DNA of 64,000 nt, from the NCBI GenBank assembly GCA_022791475.1, contig JAAVZD010000014.1, positions 60,260 to 124,259 on the forward strand, written 5' to 3'. The notes beneath the pieces were generated by a model that worked only from the letters and a program-made list of their open reading frames with translations, was not told the DNA's origin and ran no database searches. Below are positions 19,821 to 29,209 of the stretch, in pieces. The stretch is from Clostridia bacterium (GTDB taxonomy: Bacteria; Bacillota_A; Clostridia; TANB77; CAG-508). Every line of letters begins with the position of its first letter. The first letter of the stretch is position 1. A program made the position numbers and the translations under genes.

Positions 19821-21228
19821 ATGAATATTAAAGAAAAAGTATACGATTGGAAAAATAGATTAAAAGATAGACATATGCTTACATTAGTAGTAACACTAGT
19901 TACTGTAATAGCAGTACTTGGGTTATACACTTATAAAAGAGAAAGAACTTTTAGGCAAGCCACTGAAAATGATTATAATATGGCATTTTTTGAACTTGTA
20001 GATTATGTACAAAATGTTGAAACATATCTTGCTAAGTCATTAATATCAAAAACACCTGAACATGGTGCAGAAGTTTTAACACATGTATGGAGAGAAGCAA
20101 ATTTGGCACAAGCATACCTTGCAATGCTTCCAATAGGATCAAATGAGCTTAGTAATACCTCTAAATTTTTAAATCAAGTAAGTGATTATAGTTATACACT
20201 TTCTAGAAAAAATATAAACAATGAAGCTTTAACTCAAGATGATTTAAACAATTTAAAAGACTTACACAATTATAGTATAGAACTTGAAAATACTTTAAAT
20301 CAACTCTCAGCAGATATGAATGATGGAAGAATAAAATGGGGAGAACTAACAAAAAAAGGAAGTAGTGTATTTGCAACACAAGTAAGTAACATTTCAAAAG
20401 ATAGTTTTAGTAACTTAGAAGAAAACTTTCATGAATATGCAGGTTTAATTTATGATGGAGCCTTTTCAGAACATTTAACATCATCAGAGAAAAAAGGGCT
20501 TACAGGAGAAAATATTGATGAAGAAAAAGCAAAACAAATAGCAACAAGTTTCTTTGATAATAGCAAAATAAAAGAAGTAAATTCAAATGGACGATCAGAA
20601 AATACAAATATGCCAACTTTTGATTTTAATATAGTTTTAAATGAAGACAAAGAAAAAAATAATTATGCAAGCATTTCTATAACTGAGAAGGGTGGACACA
20701 TAGTATTTATGAATTATAATAGAAATGTAGAAGCACAAACAGTATCAGAAGAAAGAGCTACCCAAATAGGAAAAGAATTTTTAAAAAATCATGGATTTAA
20801 CAATATGAAAGAAACATACTATCTAAAACAAGAAGGAATAATAACAATAAATTATGCATATAACCAAAAATCAAACTATGGAGATGTTATAGTATATCCA
20901 GATTTAATAAAATTAAAAATAGCCCTAGATAATGGAGAAGTTTTAGGAATTGAAACTACAGGATACCTAAATTGCCATTATGAAAGAAATATAGGAGAAG
21001 TACAAATCAGTAAGGAAAAAGCAAAAGAAATACTAAATAAAGATTTAGAAATAATGTCTGAAGGTCTAGCAATTATACCAACACAATTTCAAACAGAACT
21101 ACTATGCTGGGAATTTAAAGGAAAAGTAGATGGCTCAGAATTCTTAGTATATATAAATGCAAAAACACGGAAAAGAAGAAGATATATTAGTAATAAAAGA
21201 TACACCAAATGGAACATTAACAATGTAA
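19821..21228 (+). CDS. ypeB: YpeB, SleB-stabilising spore germination protein, interrupted at CGG near the C-terminus
   Basis: Ribosome-binding site AAAGGAAG. A membrane helix at about residues 18-38 is followed by the YpeB helical domain (NVETYLAKSL..., EVLTHVWREANLAQAYLAMLP) and PepSY-like repeats in the C-terminal half. The reading frame goes wrong at C21168 (codon 450, CGG). Skipping that C gives the family ending NAKTGKEEDILVIKDTPNGT and the stop at 21,226-21,228, with 468 residues. Without skipping, the end becomes a basic tail unlike the family. YpeB protects SleB in the dormant spore. The operon with sleB is conserved in spore formers. Confidence 0.9.
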
Positions 21229-21336
21229 ATGCAAATATTCTAGAATTCTTAACGTAATAGAAATAGTACTAAAATATACCACCCAAAGCTCCAAAAATAA
21301 GAAAGTAAATAATGTATGAAAAATTACAGAAAAAAC

Positions 21337-21365
21337 TTGTAATTTTATGTAAAATATAGTACAAT
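21337..21365 (+). promoter_or_regulatory. promoter of the 21,452 gene
   Basis: TTGTAA (21,337-21,342), 17-base spacer, TACAAT (21,360-21,365). Confidence 0.5.
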
Positions 21366-21383
21366 TTAGTTAGTAGTTTATCT

Positions 21384-21429
21384 TTTGAAACCAATAAGTA
21401 TAACACTTGGAGGTTTCAAAGCCTCCAAG
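21384..21429 (+). promoter_or_regulatory. leader with two mutually exclusive hairpins
   Basis: TTTGAAACC (21,384-21,392) can pair with GGTTTCAAA (21,412-21,420). The overlapping stretch CTTGGAGG (21,406-21,413) can instead pair perfectly with CCTCCAAG (21,422-21,429). The true Shine-Dalgarno AAGGAGG lies just downstream. Confidence 0.4.
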
Positions 21430-21451
21430 AAAATTTAAGGAGGTAGAAATT

Positions 21452-21817
21452 ATGACTATTAAAGAAGAGCTCAAAGAGCAATTGAAACAGGCAAAAGCAA
21501 AGCAGAGTGAAACAGAGCGGGACTTAGAGGCTGAAGCAAAAGTAATGATTGAGGAATTCTTAATTCCGAAATTCAGAGAAATTGCCAAAACTTATCCGCT
21601 TAATTCGCTTCTTTATGTTGATTTCAACAGTAATATTGGGTGTTGGTACTATACATCTAATATTGATGGTTTGGAAGGCAGAAAGAAATCATCATATGAT
21701 TACAAGGTAGTTTCTAAGGCAATAGATATTGCAAACGAATATGATATTGAGGCAAAGACTACTGATGATGGTGCAGGCGGAACATGGCTTAAATTTTCTT
21801 TAAAGCTTGATGAGTGA
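21452..21817 (+). CDS. orphan protein of unknown function with foreign codon use
   Basis: 121 residues; the ATG at 21,452 is chosen because AAGGAGG lies 7 bases upstream, although the frame is open earlier. N-terminal 40 residues are a charged helix (KEELKEQLKQAKAKQSETER), then a beta-rich domain with SLLYVDFNSNIGCWYY and a C-terminal GGTWLKFSLKLDE. No family is recognised. It uses ATT, GAG, CTT and CAG, ends in TGA and contains an in-frame CGG (codon 23), unlike neighbouring genes, so it is probably acquired. It has its own promoter and terminator. Confidence 0.65.
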   Translation: MTIKEELKEQLKQAKAKQSETERDLEAEAKVMIEEFLIPKFREIAKTYPLNSLLYVDFNSNIGCWYYTSNIDGLEGRKKSSYDYKVVSKAIDIANEYDIEAKTTDDGAGGTWLKFSLKLDE

Positions 21818-21831
21818 TTGAATTGGTTAAG

Positions 21832-21871
21832 GCAGAAAACTTCTATAGTTTTCTGCTTTATCTTTTTATTA
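21832..21871 (+). terminator. intrinsic terminator
   Basis: GCAGAAAAC pairs with GTTTTCTGC around TTCTATA, followed by a T-rich tail. Confidence 0.75.
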
Positions 21872-21926
21872 TAAATTAATTATTTATAGTTTTGTAAAAA
21901 TTTGGCGAAAATGTAAGAATTTTACC

Positions 21927-21955
21927 TTGACATCTCACTTTATTAATAATAAAAT
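21927..21955 (+). promoter_or_regulatory. consensus-like promoter of the 21,982 gene
   Basis: TTGACA (21,927-21,932), 17-base spacer, TAAAAT (21,950-21,955). Confidence 0.7.
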
Positions 21956-21981
21956 TATTAGTAATAATGGGAGGAAAAATA

Positions 21982-22992
21982 ATGGGTTTATTTAACAATA
22001 AATCTCATAAAGGTACAGAAGATTTAATAAGTTATGAAATAAAAGGGAAAACAAATTCAAAGTTGATATTTGGTTTTGTACATTATTGTACTTTTAAACA
22101 TGGAGATATAAGAACTAATTTAATAAAATCACAAATATATGAAAATTATGAACAAGGACATACAATAACACCAAATACTGCTAAATATGTATGCTTTGAA
22201 ATACCAGAAGATATAAGTTTGCAAGAACTTGCTGAAAAGGAAGTATTTGAAGTATTAGATAGAATTGGAAGGTTAGACAAATTAAAAGGTAATTTATATA
22301 ATCATATAGGCTTTATAAATAGGTTGGAAGATGGAAGGTATGAAATTTTTAATCCAACAGTAGAGGTTTTAAGTTACATAGATGAAAATATGAATGATAA
22401 AATAGGTCAAAGTGATAATTTGTTTGCAAAAAGAATAAAATTTGTAAAAAATATATCAGAGTCAGCAGTAAAAAAAATTGAGCAAGATAGAAAAGAAAGA
22501 GAAAAAAGAAAAGAAAAACCATTACTAGAAGAACAATTAAGATATAAAATTGGAGATAATATATATACAGATTATAAAGGTATAAATATAAATACAGGAA
22601 GAATAATAAAACTAAGCAAATTAAAATGTGCATATGAAGAGGATGAAAATAATTTATATTCTGCATATATAAATGAGGACGTAGAAGAACAAGAGCAAGA
22701 AGATGAAATGGCGACACTTGAAGATACTCCACAAGGATTTCCAATATTATTTACAACTGGGCAAAAAATGGAAGAAATGTTAAAAAATGATAAATATGAA
22801 TATGTTTTAAAATTATTATCAGATATTCAAAAAGAAAAACTAAATATAAATGAATTAAGATATATTGGCGGAATAGATAGTGAAGGAAGAATATATAAAA
22901 CAACAGAAAATTGTTCAGAACAATTAAAAGAAAAAATAGAAGTAGAAAAACAAGAATATAGAAAAGAAAATGAAATTCAAATAGAAAAATAA
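21982..22992 (+). CDS. hypothetical protein, 336 residues
   Basis: Start ATG 21,982 with GGGAGGAAAAAT upstream; an in-frame ATG at 21,967 lies in the ribosome-binding site region and is less likely. The N-terminal 150 residues look like a compact alpha/beta domain (LIFGFVHYCTFKHGD, AKYVCFEIPEDISLQELAEKE) reminiscent of effector-binding or GyrI-like regulatory domains, but this is uncertain. The rest is charged, with a Lys/Glu/Arg-rich coiled stretch around residues 165-190 and an acidic segment near 230-245. It is a single-gene unit with promoter and terminator. Confidence 0.6.
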   Translation: MGLFNNKSHKGTEDLISYEIKGKTNSKLIFGFVHYCTFKHGDIRTNLIKSQIYENYEQGHTITPNTAKYVCFEIPEDISLQELAEKEVFEVLDRIGRLDKLKGNLYNHIGFINRLEDGRYEIFNPTVEVLSYIDENMNDKIGQSDNLFAKRIKFVKNISESAVKKIEQDRKEREKRKEKPLLEEQLRYKIGDNIYTDYKGININTGRIIKLSKLKCAYEEDENNLYSAYINEDVEEQEQEDEMATLEDTPQGFPILFTTGQKMEEMLKNDKYEYVLKLLSDIQKEKLNINELRYIGGIDSEGRIYKTTENCSEQLKEKIEVEKQEYRKENEIQIEK

Positions 22993-23024
22993 AAATGACG
23001 CACAAAGCAAATTGCGTCATTTTG
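22992..23024 (+). terminator. intrinsic terminator
   Basis: AAAATGACGC pairs with GCGTCATTTT around a 12-base loop, with T-rich sequence after it. Confidence 0.7.
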
Positions 23025-23185
23025 CTTATTTTGGGAAATTTATCACAGTATATAAAAAATAAAAAAACTAATAATATAATTAGAAAAACAAAAAAAGTTG
23101 TAAGTGTAATTTTATTAATTACAAACGCAAATAAAAATTAAAATATGTTTTTCTAAAAAAATTATAATTCTAGGAGGTAACTAAA

Positions 23186-23359
23186 ATGTCTAGAAATAGA
23201 AGCTCAGTTATGTCTGAAAATTTAAAAGAAGAAATAGCAAAAGAGCTAGGAGTATATGAACAAGTAAAACAAGATGGAGGATGGGGAAATGTATCATCTA
23301 AAACTTGCGGAAATATAATATCAAAAGCAATAGAAATAGCAAATAGAAGTGTAGAATAG
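23186..23359 (+). CDS. small acid-soluble spore protein, alpha/beta type
   Basis: 57 residues from ATG 23,186, with TAGGAGGTAA upstream. It carries the alpha/beta SASP signatures: NLKEEIAKELG (the Glu-rich GPR protease cleavage region), DGGWGNVSSKTCGNI (the conserved GxWGxxSSxxxGxx DNA-binding motif) and KAIEIA at the end. Such proteins coat spore DNA and protect it from UV and heat. A terminator follows. Expression is expected in the forespore; a sigma-G promoter could not be assigned with confidence. Confidence 0.9.
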   Translation: MSRNRSSVMSENLKEEIAKELGVYEQVKQDGGWGNVSSKTCGNIISKAIEIANRSVE

Positions 23360-23361
23360 TA

Positions 23362-23397
23362 AAAAACATGAGCAGAAAAAATACTGCTCATGTTTTT
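23362..23397 (+). terminator. intrinsic terminator of the SASP gene
   Basis: AAAAACATGAGCAG pairs with CTGCTCATGTTTTT around an A-rich loop. Confidence 0.8.
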
Positions 23398-23554
23398 ACT
23401 ATAATTATGGAAAAATTTTTAATAATAGAAGTAAATATAAAAATAATTCATTCCATTATTTAAAAATCGTTAAGTAAAATTTTAAGATATATATTGATTT
23501 GTACCTACATATAGTATAAAATAAGGCATAGAACATTAATAAGGAGTAATAAAG

Positions 23555-24331
23555 TTGAAGGTACAAATAAATAACAAAAATATAAATTATGAAGTACAAG
23601 GTGAGGGAAAGCCAGTTATATTACTTCATGGTTGGCTTGCATCATTAGAAACAATGGCACCACTTGCCAAAAGTTTAGCTAGAAATTTCAAAGTGTACTC
23701 AGTAGATATAATAGGATTTGGAAAAAGTGATTTACCAGATAAACCATTAAATACTAATGACTTTGGAAATTTTCTAAAACAATTTATAGACAAATTAGAA
23801 ATTGAAAATCCAATATTAATAGGTCATTCAAATGGTGGAAGAACCATTTTAAATTATGCAGGAAGAAACTTAGGAAAAATTAATAAAATAGTTTTAATAG
23901 ATAGTGCAGGAATTGTACCAAAAAGAAAACCAAAATATTATATTAAAATGTACACCTTTAAATTATTAAAAAATATATTTAAAATATTACCAAAAACACA
24001 AATGTTTAATAATATAAAAGAAAGAGCATTATCTAAATTTGGTTCTAGTGATTATAAAAATTCACCAGAAGTTTTAAAAAGAACAATGTCAATAATATTA
24101 AATGAAGACCAAAAGCATTTAATGCCAAATATAAAAGTCCCTACATTATTAATATGGGGTGACAAAGATACAGCTACACCATTAAAAGATGCAAAAACAA
24201 TGGAAAAATTAATTCCAGATAGTGGTCTTGTAGTATATGAAGGAGCAGGCCATTTTTCATATTTAGATAAACTATCTAATTGCTTATTAGTATTAGATGA
24301 ATTTTTAAAAAATGATAAGAAGGAGATTTAA
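23555..24331 (+). CDS. alpha/beta-fold hydrolase, first gene of a MurF-Ddl operon
   Basis: 258 residues starting at TTG 23,555, with AAGGAG 8 bases upstream. Typical alpha/beta hydrolase features: LLHGWLAS oxyanion region, the nucleophile elbow GHSNGG (Ser about residue 92), an acid-bearing strand LIWGDKDTATP, and the catalytic His in EGAGHFSYLD. Substrate unknown. Its stop overlaps the start of the Mur-ligase gene by one base (TAATG), and Ddl follows, so it is co-transcribed with enzymes that make and use D-Ala-D-Ala; a role in peptidoglycan precursor or lipid metabolism is inferred only from this. Confidence 0.85.
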   Translation: MKVQINNKNINYEVQGEGKPVILLHGWLASLETMAPLAKSLARNFKVYSVDIIGFGKSDLPDKPLNTNDFGNFLKQFIDKLEIENPILIGHSNGGRTILNYAGRNLGKINKIVLIDSAGIVPKRKPKYYIKMYTFKLLKNIFKILPKTQMFNNIKERALSKFGSSDYKNSPEVLKRTMSIILNEDQKHLMPNIKVPTLLIWGDKDTATPLKDAKTMEKLIPDSGLVVYEGAGHFSYLDKLSNCLLVLDEFLKNDKKEI

Positions 24332-25902
24332 TGAATTACATATTAATTAATTTATTTTTTATATTACTATATGTTTATTATTTGTATAAAATGAAAAGAG
24401 GTTTTCATATTCTACAATTAGAATCATATAGAAATGAAAGATATAGAAGATGGATAAACGAAAACAAAAATCAAGTAATAAAATTAAGAGAATTGTTACT
24501 TATAATACCAATAATATTATTATTTATTAATAAAATAGTATCATTTATTTTAGCAATAATAATTACTTTAATATTATATTTTGCAAGAGATATTTATAAA
24601 GAGAAGAAACCATTAGTAAAAACTAAAAGAGTAAAAAGATTATACTTAACATCAACCATAATATATATAATTTTTGCTATAATTACTAATATATCTATAT
24701 ATCTAAATAATAGTTATATACTATTTATAAGCATGTTAATAATAAATTTATTAATTATTTTCTCAATTTATATAACAATTTTAGTTAATAAAATAAATGC
24801 ACCAATTGAAAATAGTATAAATAAATCATTCTATAATAATGCAAAAAGAAAACTTGATGAATGCAAAAATCTTAAGGTTATTGGAATTACAGGAAGTTAT
24901 GGAAAAACAAGTACAAAGTACGTATTAACAACAATATTAGAACAAAAATATAATGTATTAATGACACCAGAAAGTTTTAACACCACATTAGGAGTGGTAC
25001 GAACAATTAACGAAAAATTAAATGCTACACATCAAATATTTGTATGTGAAATGGGAGCAAAAAATATAGGAGATATAAAAGAAATTTGTGATTTAGTTAA
25101 TCCAGAATATGGAGTTCTAACAGCAATAGGCCCACAACACCTAGAAACATTTAAAACTCTAGAAAATGTAAGAAAAACAAAAATGGAATTAGTTAATGCA
25201 ATAACAAACAAAGCTTTTATAAACTATGAAGACGAAAATATAAGAAATACAAAAGTAGAAAAAGAAAATATAAAATATGGGCTAACCAAAGAATGTGATA
25301 CATATGCATATAATATAAATATAACTGAAGAGGGTTCAGTATTTAGTGTACATACAAAGAGTGGAGAAATAGAAAATATAAAAACAAAATTACTCGGAGA
25401 GCATAATATAGTAAATATTGTATCTGCTATAGCCGTAGCAAAAGAGTTGAATTTAACAGATGAACAAATTAAAGCAGGTATAAGATTTTTAAAACCAGTA
25501 CCACATAGGTTAGAATTAAGGAAAAATCCTAATGGACTTATAATAATAGATGATGCCTATAATTCAAATATAAGTGGTGCAAAAAAAGCATTAGAAACTT
25601 TAAAACTATTTAAGAATAGAAATAGAGTATTAGTAACACCAGGAATAGTTGATTTAGGTGAATATACGCAAAAATACAACAAAGAATTAGGGAAAAAAGC
25701 GGCAAGTTGTGCAGACTATATAATATTGGTAGGAGAAAAGCAAGCGAAACCAATTTATGAAGGGATAATAGCCGAAAATTATCCAAAAGAAAAAATATTT
25801 ATAGCAAAAGATTTGCAAGAAGCAATTACTGAGTGGAATAAATTTAAAGCAAATGAAACTGTAGTTTTATTAGAAAATGATTTACCAGATAATTATTTAT
25901 AA
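24331..25902 (+). CDS. murF: MurF-like Mur ligase with N-terminal membrane domain
   Basis: 523 residues. Residues about 1-160 contain four or five membrane helices (for example 3-20, 48-70, 105-130, 133-155), absent from usual MurF. From about 185 the Mur-ligase core begins: ITGSYGKTST ATP loop, NTTLGVV, EMGAKNIGDI, GPQHLETF, KLLGEHNIVN, and VPHRLE followed by DDAYNSNISG, the last being a MurF hallmark. It should join D-Ala-D-Ala to the UDP-MurNAc-tripeptide. The gene directly downstream encodes the D-Ala-D-Ala ligase supplying its substrate. A membrane-tethered MurF is unusual; a related Mur-ligase activity cannot be excluded. Confidence 0.8.
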   Translation: MNYILINLFFILLYVYYLYKMKRGFHILQLESYRNERYRRWINENKNQVIKLRELLLIIPIILLFINKIVSFILAIIITLILYFARDIYKEKKPLVKTKRVKRLYLTSTIIYIIFAIITNISIYLNNSYILFISMLIINLLIIFSIYITILVNKINAPIENSINKSFYNNAKRKLDECKNLKVIGITGSYGKTSTKYVLTTILEQKYNVLMTPESFNTTLGVVRTINEKLNATHQIFVCEMGAKNIGDIKEICDLVNPEYGVLTAIGPQHLETFKTLENVRKTKMELVNAITNKAFINYEDENIRNTKVEKENIKYGLTKECDTYAYNINITEEGSVFSVHTKSGEIENIKTKLLGEHNIVNIVSAIAVAKELNLTDEQIKAGIRFLKPVPHRLELRKNPNGLIIIDDAYNSNISGAKKALETLKLFKNRNRVLVTPGIVDLGEYTQKYNKELGKKAASCADYIILVGEKQAKPIYEGIIAENYPKEKIFIAKDLQEAITEWNKFKANETVVLLENDLPDNYL

Positions 25903-25923
25903 AAATTAATAATAGAAAGAAGG

Positions 25924-27126
25924 ATGTATATGAAAATAAAAATAGGAGTTATATTTGGAGGAAGGTCAGTCGAACATGAAATTTCAATAATTACAGGGAA
26001 CCAAGCAATAACAAATATAAATATAGAAAAATATGAAATTGTTCCAATATATATAAGTAAAGCAGGTCTAATGTATACAGGTGAAAAATTATTAAAGTTA
26101 GAGTCTTTTAGAGATTTAGAAAGTCTATTAAAAGAACTAACGCCAATAACTATAGTAAATGATGGTAAAAATATAAATATAGTAAGATATCCGATGAAAA
26201 AGTTTGGAAATAATATAATAAACACAATAGATATTGCATTTCCAACAATGCATGGAACTAACGGAGAAGACGGAACAATAGCAGGATACTTAGAAATGTT
26301 ACAAGTACCATATATAGGTTGTGATATGTTATCTGCAAGCATAGGAATGGATAAAATAATGATGAGAAGAGTATTAAAAGAAGCAAATATACCATCATTA
26401 GACTATGTAGCATTTTACTCTACAGATTATATAAAAGAAGAAGAAAAAATTATAAATAAAATAGAAGAAAAATTAAGATATCCATTAATAGTAAAAGCCG
26501 GAAATTTAGGTTCTAGTGTAGGAATAAAAAAAGCAAAAACAAATAGTGAATTAAAAGAGGCAATAGAATACTCAATGCAATTTTCAGATAGGGTAATGGT
26601 AGAAAATGCAATTGTAAATTTAAAAGAAGTAAATTGCTCAGTAATAGGGGATACATCAAATGCAGCAGCATCAGAATGTGAAGAGCCATTAGGGTCAGAC
26701 GAAATATTAAGCTATCAAGATAAATATGTATCAGGAGGAAAAACAAAAACAGGCGAAGTAGCAGGTGGTTCAAAAGGAATGGCTACTCTACAAAGAAAAT
26801 TACCAGCTGAAATTTCAAATGAAATGAAGAGTGAAATTCAAGAACTAGCAATTAAAACATTTAAAGTATTAGGGTGTAGTGGAGTATCAAGAATAGACTT
26901 TTTAGTAGATAATGATACAAACGACATATATGTAAATGAAATAAACACAATACCAGGAGCACTTTCATACTATTTATGGGAAGCAACTGAAAAAACTTTC
27001 GAAAAAGAAATAGACGAATTAGTAGATATAGCATTAAAAAGAAAAAGAGAAAGAGAAAAATTAGTATTTTCATATGATCAAAATATCCTTGCATTACAAG
27101 GAAGTAAAATAGGAATAAAAAAATAG
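25924..27126 (+). CDS. ddl: D-alanine--D-alanine ligase
   Basis: About 398-400 residues (start at 25,924 or the next Met at 25,930; AGAAAGAAGGA upstream). N-terminal GVIFGGRSVEHEISIITG is the Ddl signature; MHGTNGEDGTIAGYLEM, GMDKIMMRRVL, PLIVKAGNLGSSVGI and the ATP-grasp NEINTIPGALSYYLW follow. It joins two D-Ala residues for peptidoglycan synthesis. It is longer than most Ddl proteins, with an extra C-terminal basic tail (KRKREREKLVFSYD...). It is the last gene of the operon with hydrolase and MurF-like ligase. Confidence 0.92.
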   Translation: MYMKIKIGVIFGGRSVEHEISIITGNQAITNINIEKYEIVPIYISKAGLMYTGEKLLKLESFRDLESLLKELTPITIVNDGKNINIVRYPMKKFGNNIINTIDIAFPTMHGTNGEDGTIAGYLEMLQVPYIGCDMLSASIGMDKIMMRRVLKEANIPSLDYVAFYSTDYIKEEEKIINKIEEKLRYPLIVKAGNLGSSVGIKKAKTNSELKEAIEYSMQFSDRVMVENAIVNLKEVNCSVIGDTSNAAASECEEPLGSDEILSYQDKYVSGGKTKTGEVAGGSKGMATLQRKLPAEISNEMKSEIQELAIKTFKVLGCSGVSRIDFLVDNDTNDIYVNEINTIPGALSYYLWEATEKTFEKEIDELVDIALKRKREREKLVFSYDQNILALQGSKIGIKK

Positions 27127-27129
27127 AAA

Positions 27130-27173
27130 AAATAAGCCAGATTAACAAATTTTACTAATCTGGCTTATTTTTT
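27130..27173. terminator. bidirectional terminator
   Basis: AATAAGCCAGATTA pairs with TAATCTGGCTTATT between ddl and the leftward gene; T-runs lie on the right side and A-runs on the left. Confidence 0.8.
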
Positions 27174-27495
27174 AATATTGTGCAAAAACTAAGTTAATAA
27201 TTCCATATTCTAAAGAAGCAAAAGAAGTAATTAAAATGGAATTATCTTTTAATTCTATATTACAGAAATTTTCAATATTATTAGGAATATCTACAGCTTC
27301 CAAAACTTCATAGTTTTTAGGAAGATTATCCATAGTAGAATCTTTAACAAATATTAATGTCATTTTATTAAGAGATTTACAAGGGAAAATATCAACTAAT
27401 TTATATCCATCTTTTAAATTTGCATTACAGGTTTCCTTAATAGTCATAGGATAATTTGATTCTGTTTTAAAAATATATTGTTTAGGCATTTTCAT
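27172..27495 (-). CDS. hypothetical protein, 107 residues
   Basis: The start is placed at 27,495 (MKMPKQYIFKTESNYPMTIK) because AAAGGAG lies 10 bases before it; the open frame extends 22 codons further without support. The protein is beta-rich with a CNANLKDGYKLVDIFPC stretch holding two Cys, and a C-terminal LITSFASLEYGIINLVF. No family is recognised. It is a lone leftward gene between ddl and the dnaJ-like gene. Confidence 0.5.
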   Translation of the reverse strand: MKMPKQYIFKTESNYPMTIKETCNANLKDGYKLVDIFPCKSLNKMTLIFVKDSTMDNLPKNYEVLEAVDIPNNIENFCNIELKDNSILITSFASLEYGIINLVFAQY

Positions 27496-27676
27496 TATAA
27501 AATGTCTCCTTTCAATAAAAACAAGTTTATTGTTACAAAAGAATAATAGCACATTTAACATAAAAATATAAAATATAAAAAATACAGTAAAAATAACAAA
27601 AAAATTACTTATTTCTCTTTCGCTATTTCAAACAATATGATATAATGTAGTCACCATGAATTTGGGAGGATGTTAA

Positions 27677-28564
27677 ATGATTTTTAAAGATTATTATAAA
27701 ATATTAGGTTTAGAAACAAACAAAGTAAATATAGATGAAATAAAAGTAGCATTTAGAGAGCAAGCTAAGAAATATCACCCAGATGTAAACTCTAATAGAT
27801 TTTCAGAAGAACGTTTTAAAGATATAAATGAAGCATATAGAGTTCTTTCTAGTAATGCACAAAAAAGAAAATATGATAGGATTTGGTATTCACATGTAGG
27901 GAAAAGAATAGAAAGGCAAAAAAATCAAAATGAAAGAGAAACAAAAACAGACTTTTTAGGAATACTATTTGGTGAAAAATCAAATATAAAAAAAGATATA
28001 ATAGAAAACAAAAAGAAAATACCAGTAAAAGGCGAAAACATAGAAACAAGTATAGATATATCAATAGAAGAAGCCTACTATGGGTTAGACAAAAAAATAT
28101 CTTTAAGAACTGTTGAAGGAAAGATGAAAAACTTTAGTATAAAAATACCAGCAGGAATTAGAAACGGAGAAAAAGTTAGGTTAATAGGAGAAGGAAAACC
28201 AGGGCAAAATGGTGCCAAAAATGGAGATTTATTCATAAAAATAAATATAGATAATAATAAAAAATATAAATTAAAAGGTTATGATATATATACAGATTTA
28301 CTTTTAACACCTTGGGAAGCAGCATTAGGAACAAGAGTACAAGTAGAAACAATAGATGATAGTGCAAATATATTTGTACCAAGAGGAATAACAACAGGAG
28401 AGATAGTAAAAATTCCAGGAAAAGGTTATAAAGATGGAAAAGGTGGAAGAGGAGATTTAGTAGCAGAAGTAAAAATAGTAGTACCTAAACAGTTATCTGA
28501 AGAAGAAACAAAAATTTATGAAAAATTAAAAGAAATATCAAATTTTGAACCAAGAAACCAATAA
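27677..28564 (+). CDS. DnaJ-like co-chaperone lacking the zinc finger (CbpA type)
   Basis: 295 residues, ribosome-binding site TTGGGAGGA. J domain at residues 1-70, with the HPD motif at 34-36 (KKYHPDVNS). No Cys-rich zinc-finger domain follows. Two substrate-binding beta domains come next (ETSIDISIEEAYYGLDKKI, PAGIRNGEKVRLIGEGKPG, FVPRGITTGEIVKIPGKG, and a final GRGDLVAEVKIVVP). This matches CbpA/type II DnaJ proteins that stimulate DnaK ATPase. It is followed by its own intergenic region with a promoter for the next unit. Confidence 0.88.
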   Translation: MIFKDYYKILGLETNKVNIDEIKVAFREQAKKYHPDVNSNRFSEERFKDINEAYRVLSSNAQKRKYDRIWYSHVGKRIERQKNQNERETKTDFLGILFGEKSNIKKDIIENKKKIPVKGENIETSIDISIEEAYYGLDKKISLRTVEGKMKNFSIKIPAGIRNGEKVRLIGEGKPGQNGAKNGDLFIKINIDNNKKYKLKGYDIYTDLLLTPWEAALGTRVQVETIDDSANIFVPRGITTGEIVKIPGKGYKDGKGGRGDLVAEVKIVVPKQLSEEETKIYEKLKEISNFEPRNQ

Positions 28565-28578
28565 AACTAATACATAAG

Positions 28579-28607
28579 TTGACAATATGAGAAAAAAATA
28601 GTATAAT
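28579..28607 (+). promoter_or_regulatory. consensus sigma-A promoter of the VirD4-like operon
   Basis: TTGACA (28,579-28,584), 17-base spacer, TATAAT (28,602-28,607). Confidence 0.8.
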
Positions 28608-28670
28608 TATGTATAGTTCGAAAACTAAAGAGAAACTATGACATATTGGTTCATAGAAAAGGAGAAAAAT

Positions 28671-29192
28671 ATGGAAAGTATACAAGGAAAACACTTTAGT
28701 ATTACAGACCCACAAGGTGTAAAAACAGTAATATATAGAGTAAATAAGACTGAAAAAGAATATTTAAATAAATATCCTAAATATACAGTTGAAAGACTTG
28801 TATCAGCAGAGGAATTTCAAGGAAATTTAAAGAAAAAGACATTTTTTATTGATGAACCAAACTATGAAGAACATCTAATAATACTATCTTTTGCAGGAGA
28901 AAAGGTAGTTGTTAATATGGGAATTTTAGAAGATAATAAAGTACGTATTTCTAAAAAACCTGTACCAGTTAAGTTTGATACTCTTTACTCTGAAGAAGGA
29001 GTATATAAAGAGTTTAAATATACGCCAAATTTAAAAAGGCCAATATCTATAATAGATCCAGAAACAACAGAAGAAGTTAAGCCAACAGTATATTTGGACA
29101 AGAATACAAATGAATTAAAAGGGAAATGTAAATTAAAACCAAATAAACCTTATTTCGCGTTTGAAATGCGTGAAAGAAGAGAGGACGTCTAG
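28671..29192 (+). CDS. hypothetical protein, first gene of the VirD4-like operon
   Basis: 173 residues; ATG 28,671 has AAAAGGAG upstream. Beta-rich and charged, with FSITDPQGVKTVIYRVN at the start, LIILSFAGEKVVVNMGI in the middle and PNKPYFAFEMRERRED at the end. No family is recognised. It is followed closely by another unknown gene and the VirD4-like ATPase, all under one consensus promoter, so it may be an adaptor or partner of that ATPase. Confidence 0.6.
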   Translation: MESIQGKHFSITDPQGVKTVIYRVNKTEKEYLNKYPKYTVERLVSAEEFQGNLKKKTFFIDEPNYEEHLIILSFAGEKVVVNMGILEDNKVRISKKPVPVKFDTLYSEEGVYKEFKYTPNLKRPISIIDPETTEEVKPTVYLDKNTNELKGKCKLKPNKPYFAFEMRERREDV

Positions 29193-29209
29193 AAAGGAGA
29201 AAGTAAAAT

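Noticed and set aside
27496..27561. N-terminal extension of the 27,172 minus-strand gene
   Set aside because: It would include the Shine-Dalgarno AAAGGAG of the inner start, which is better placed.
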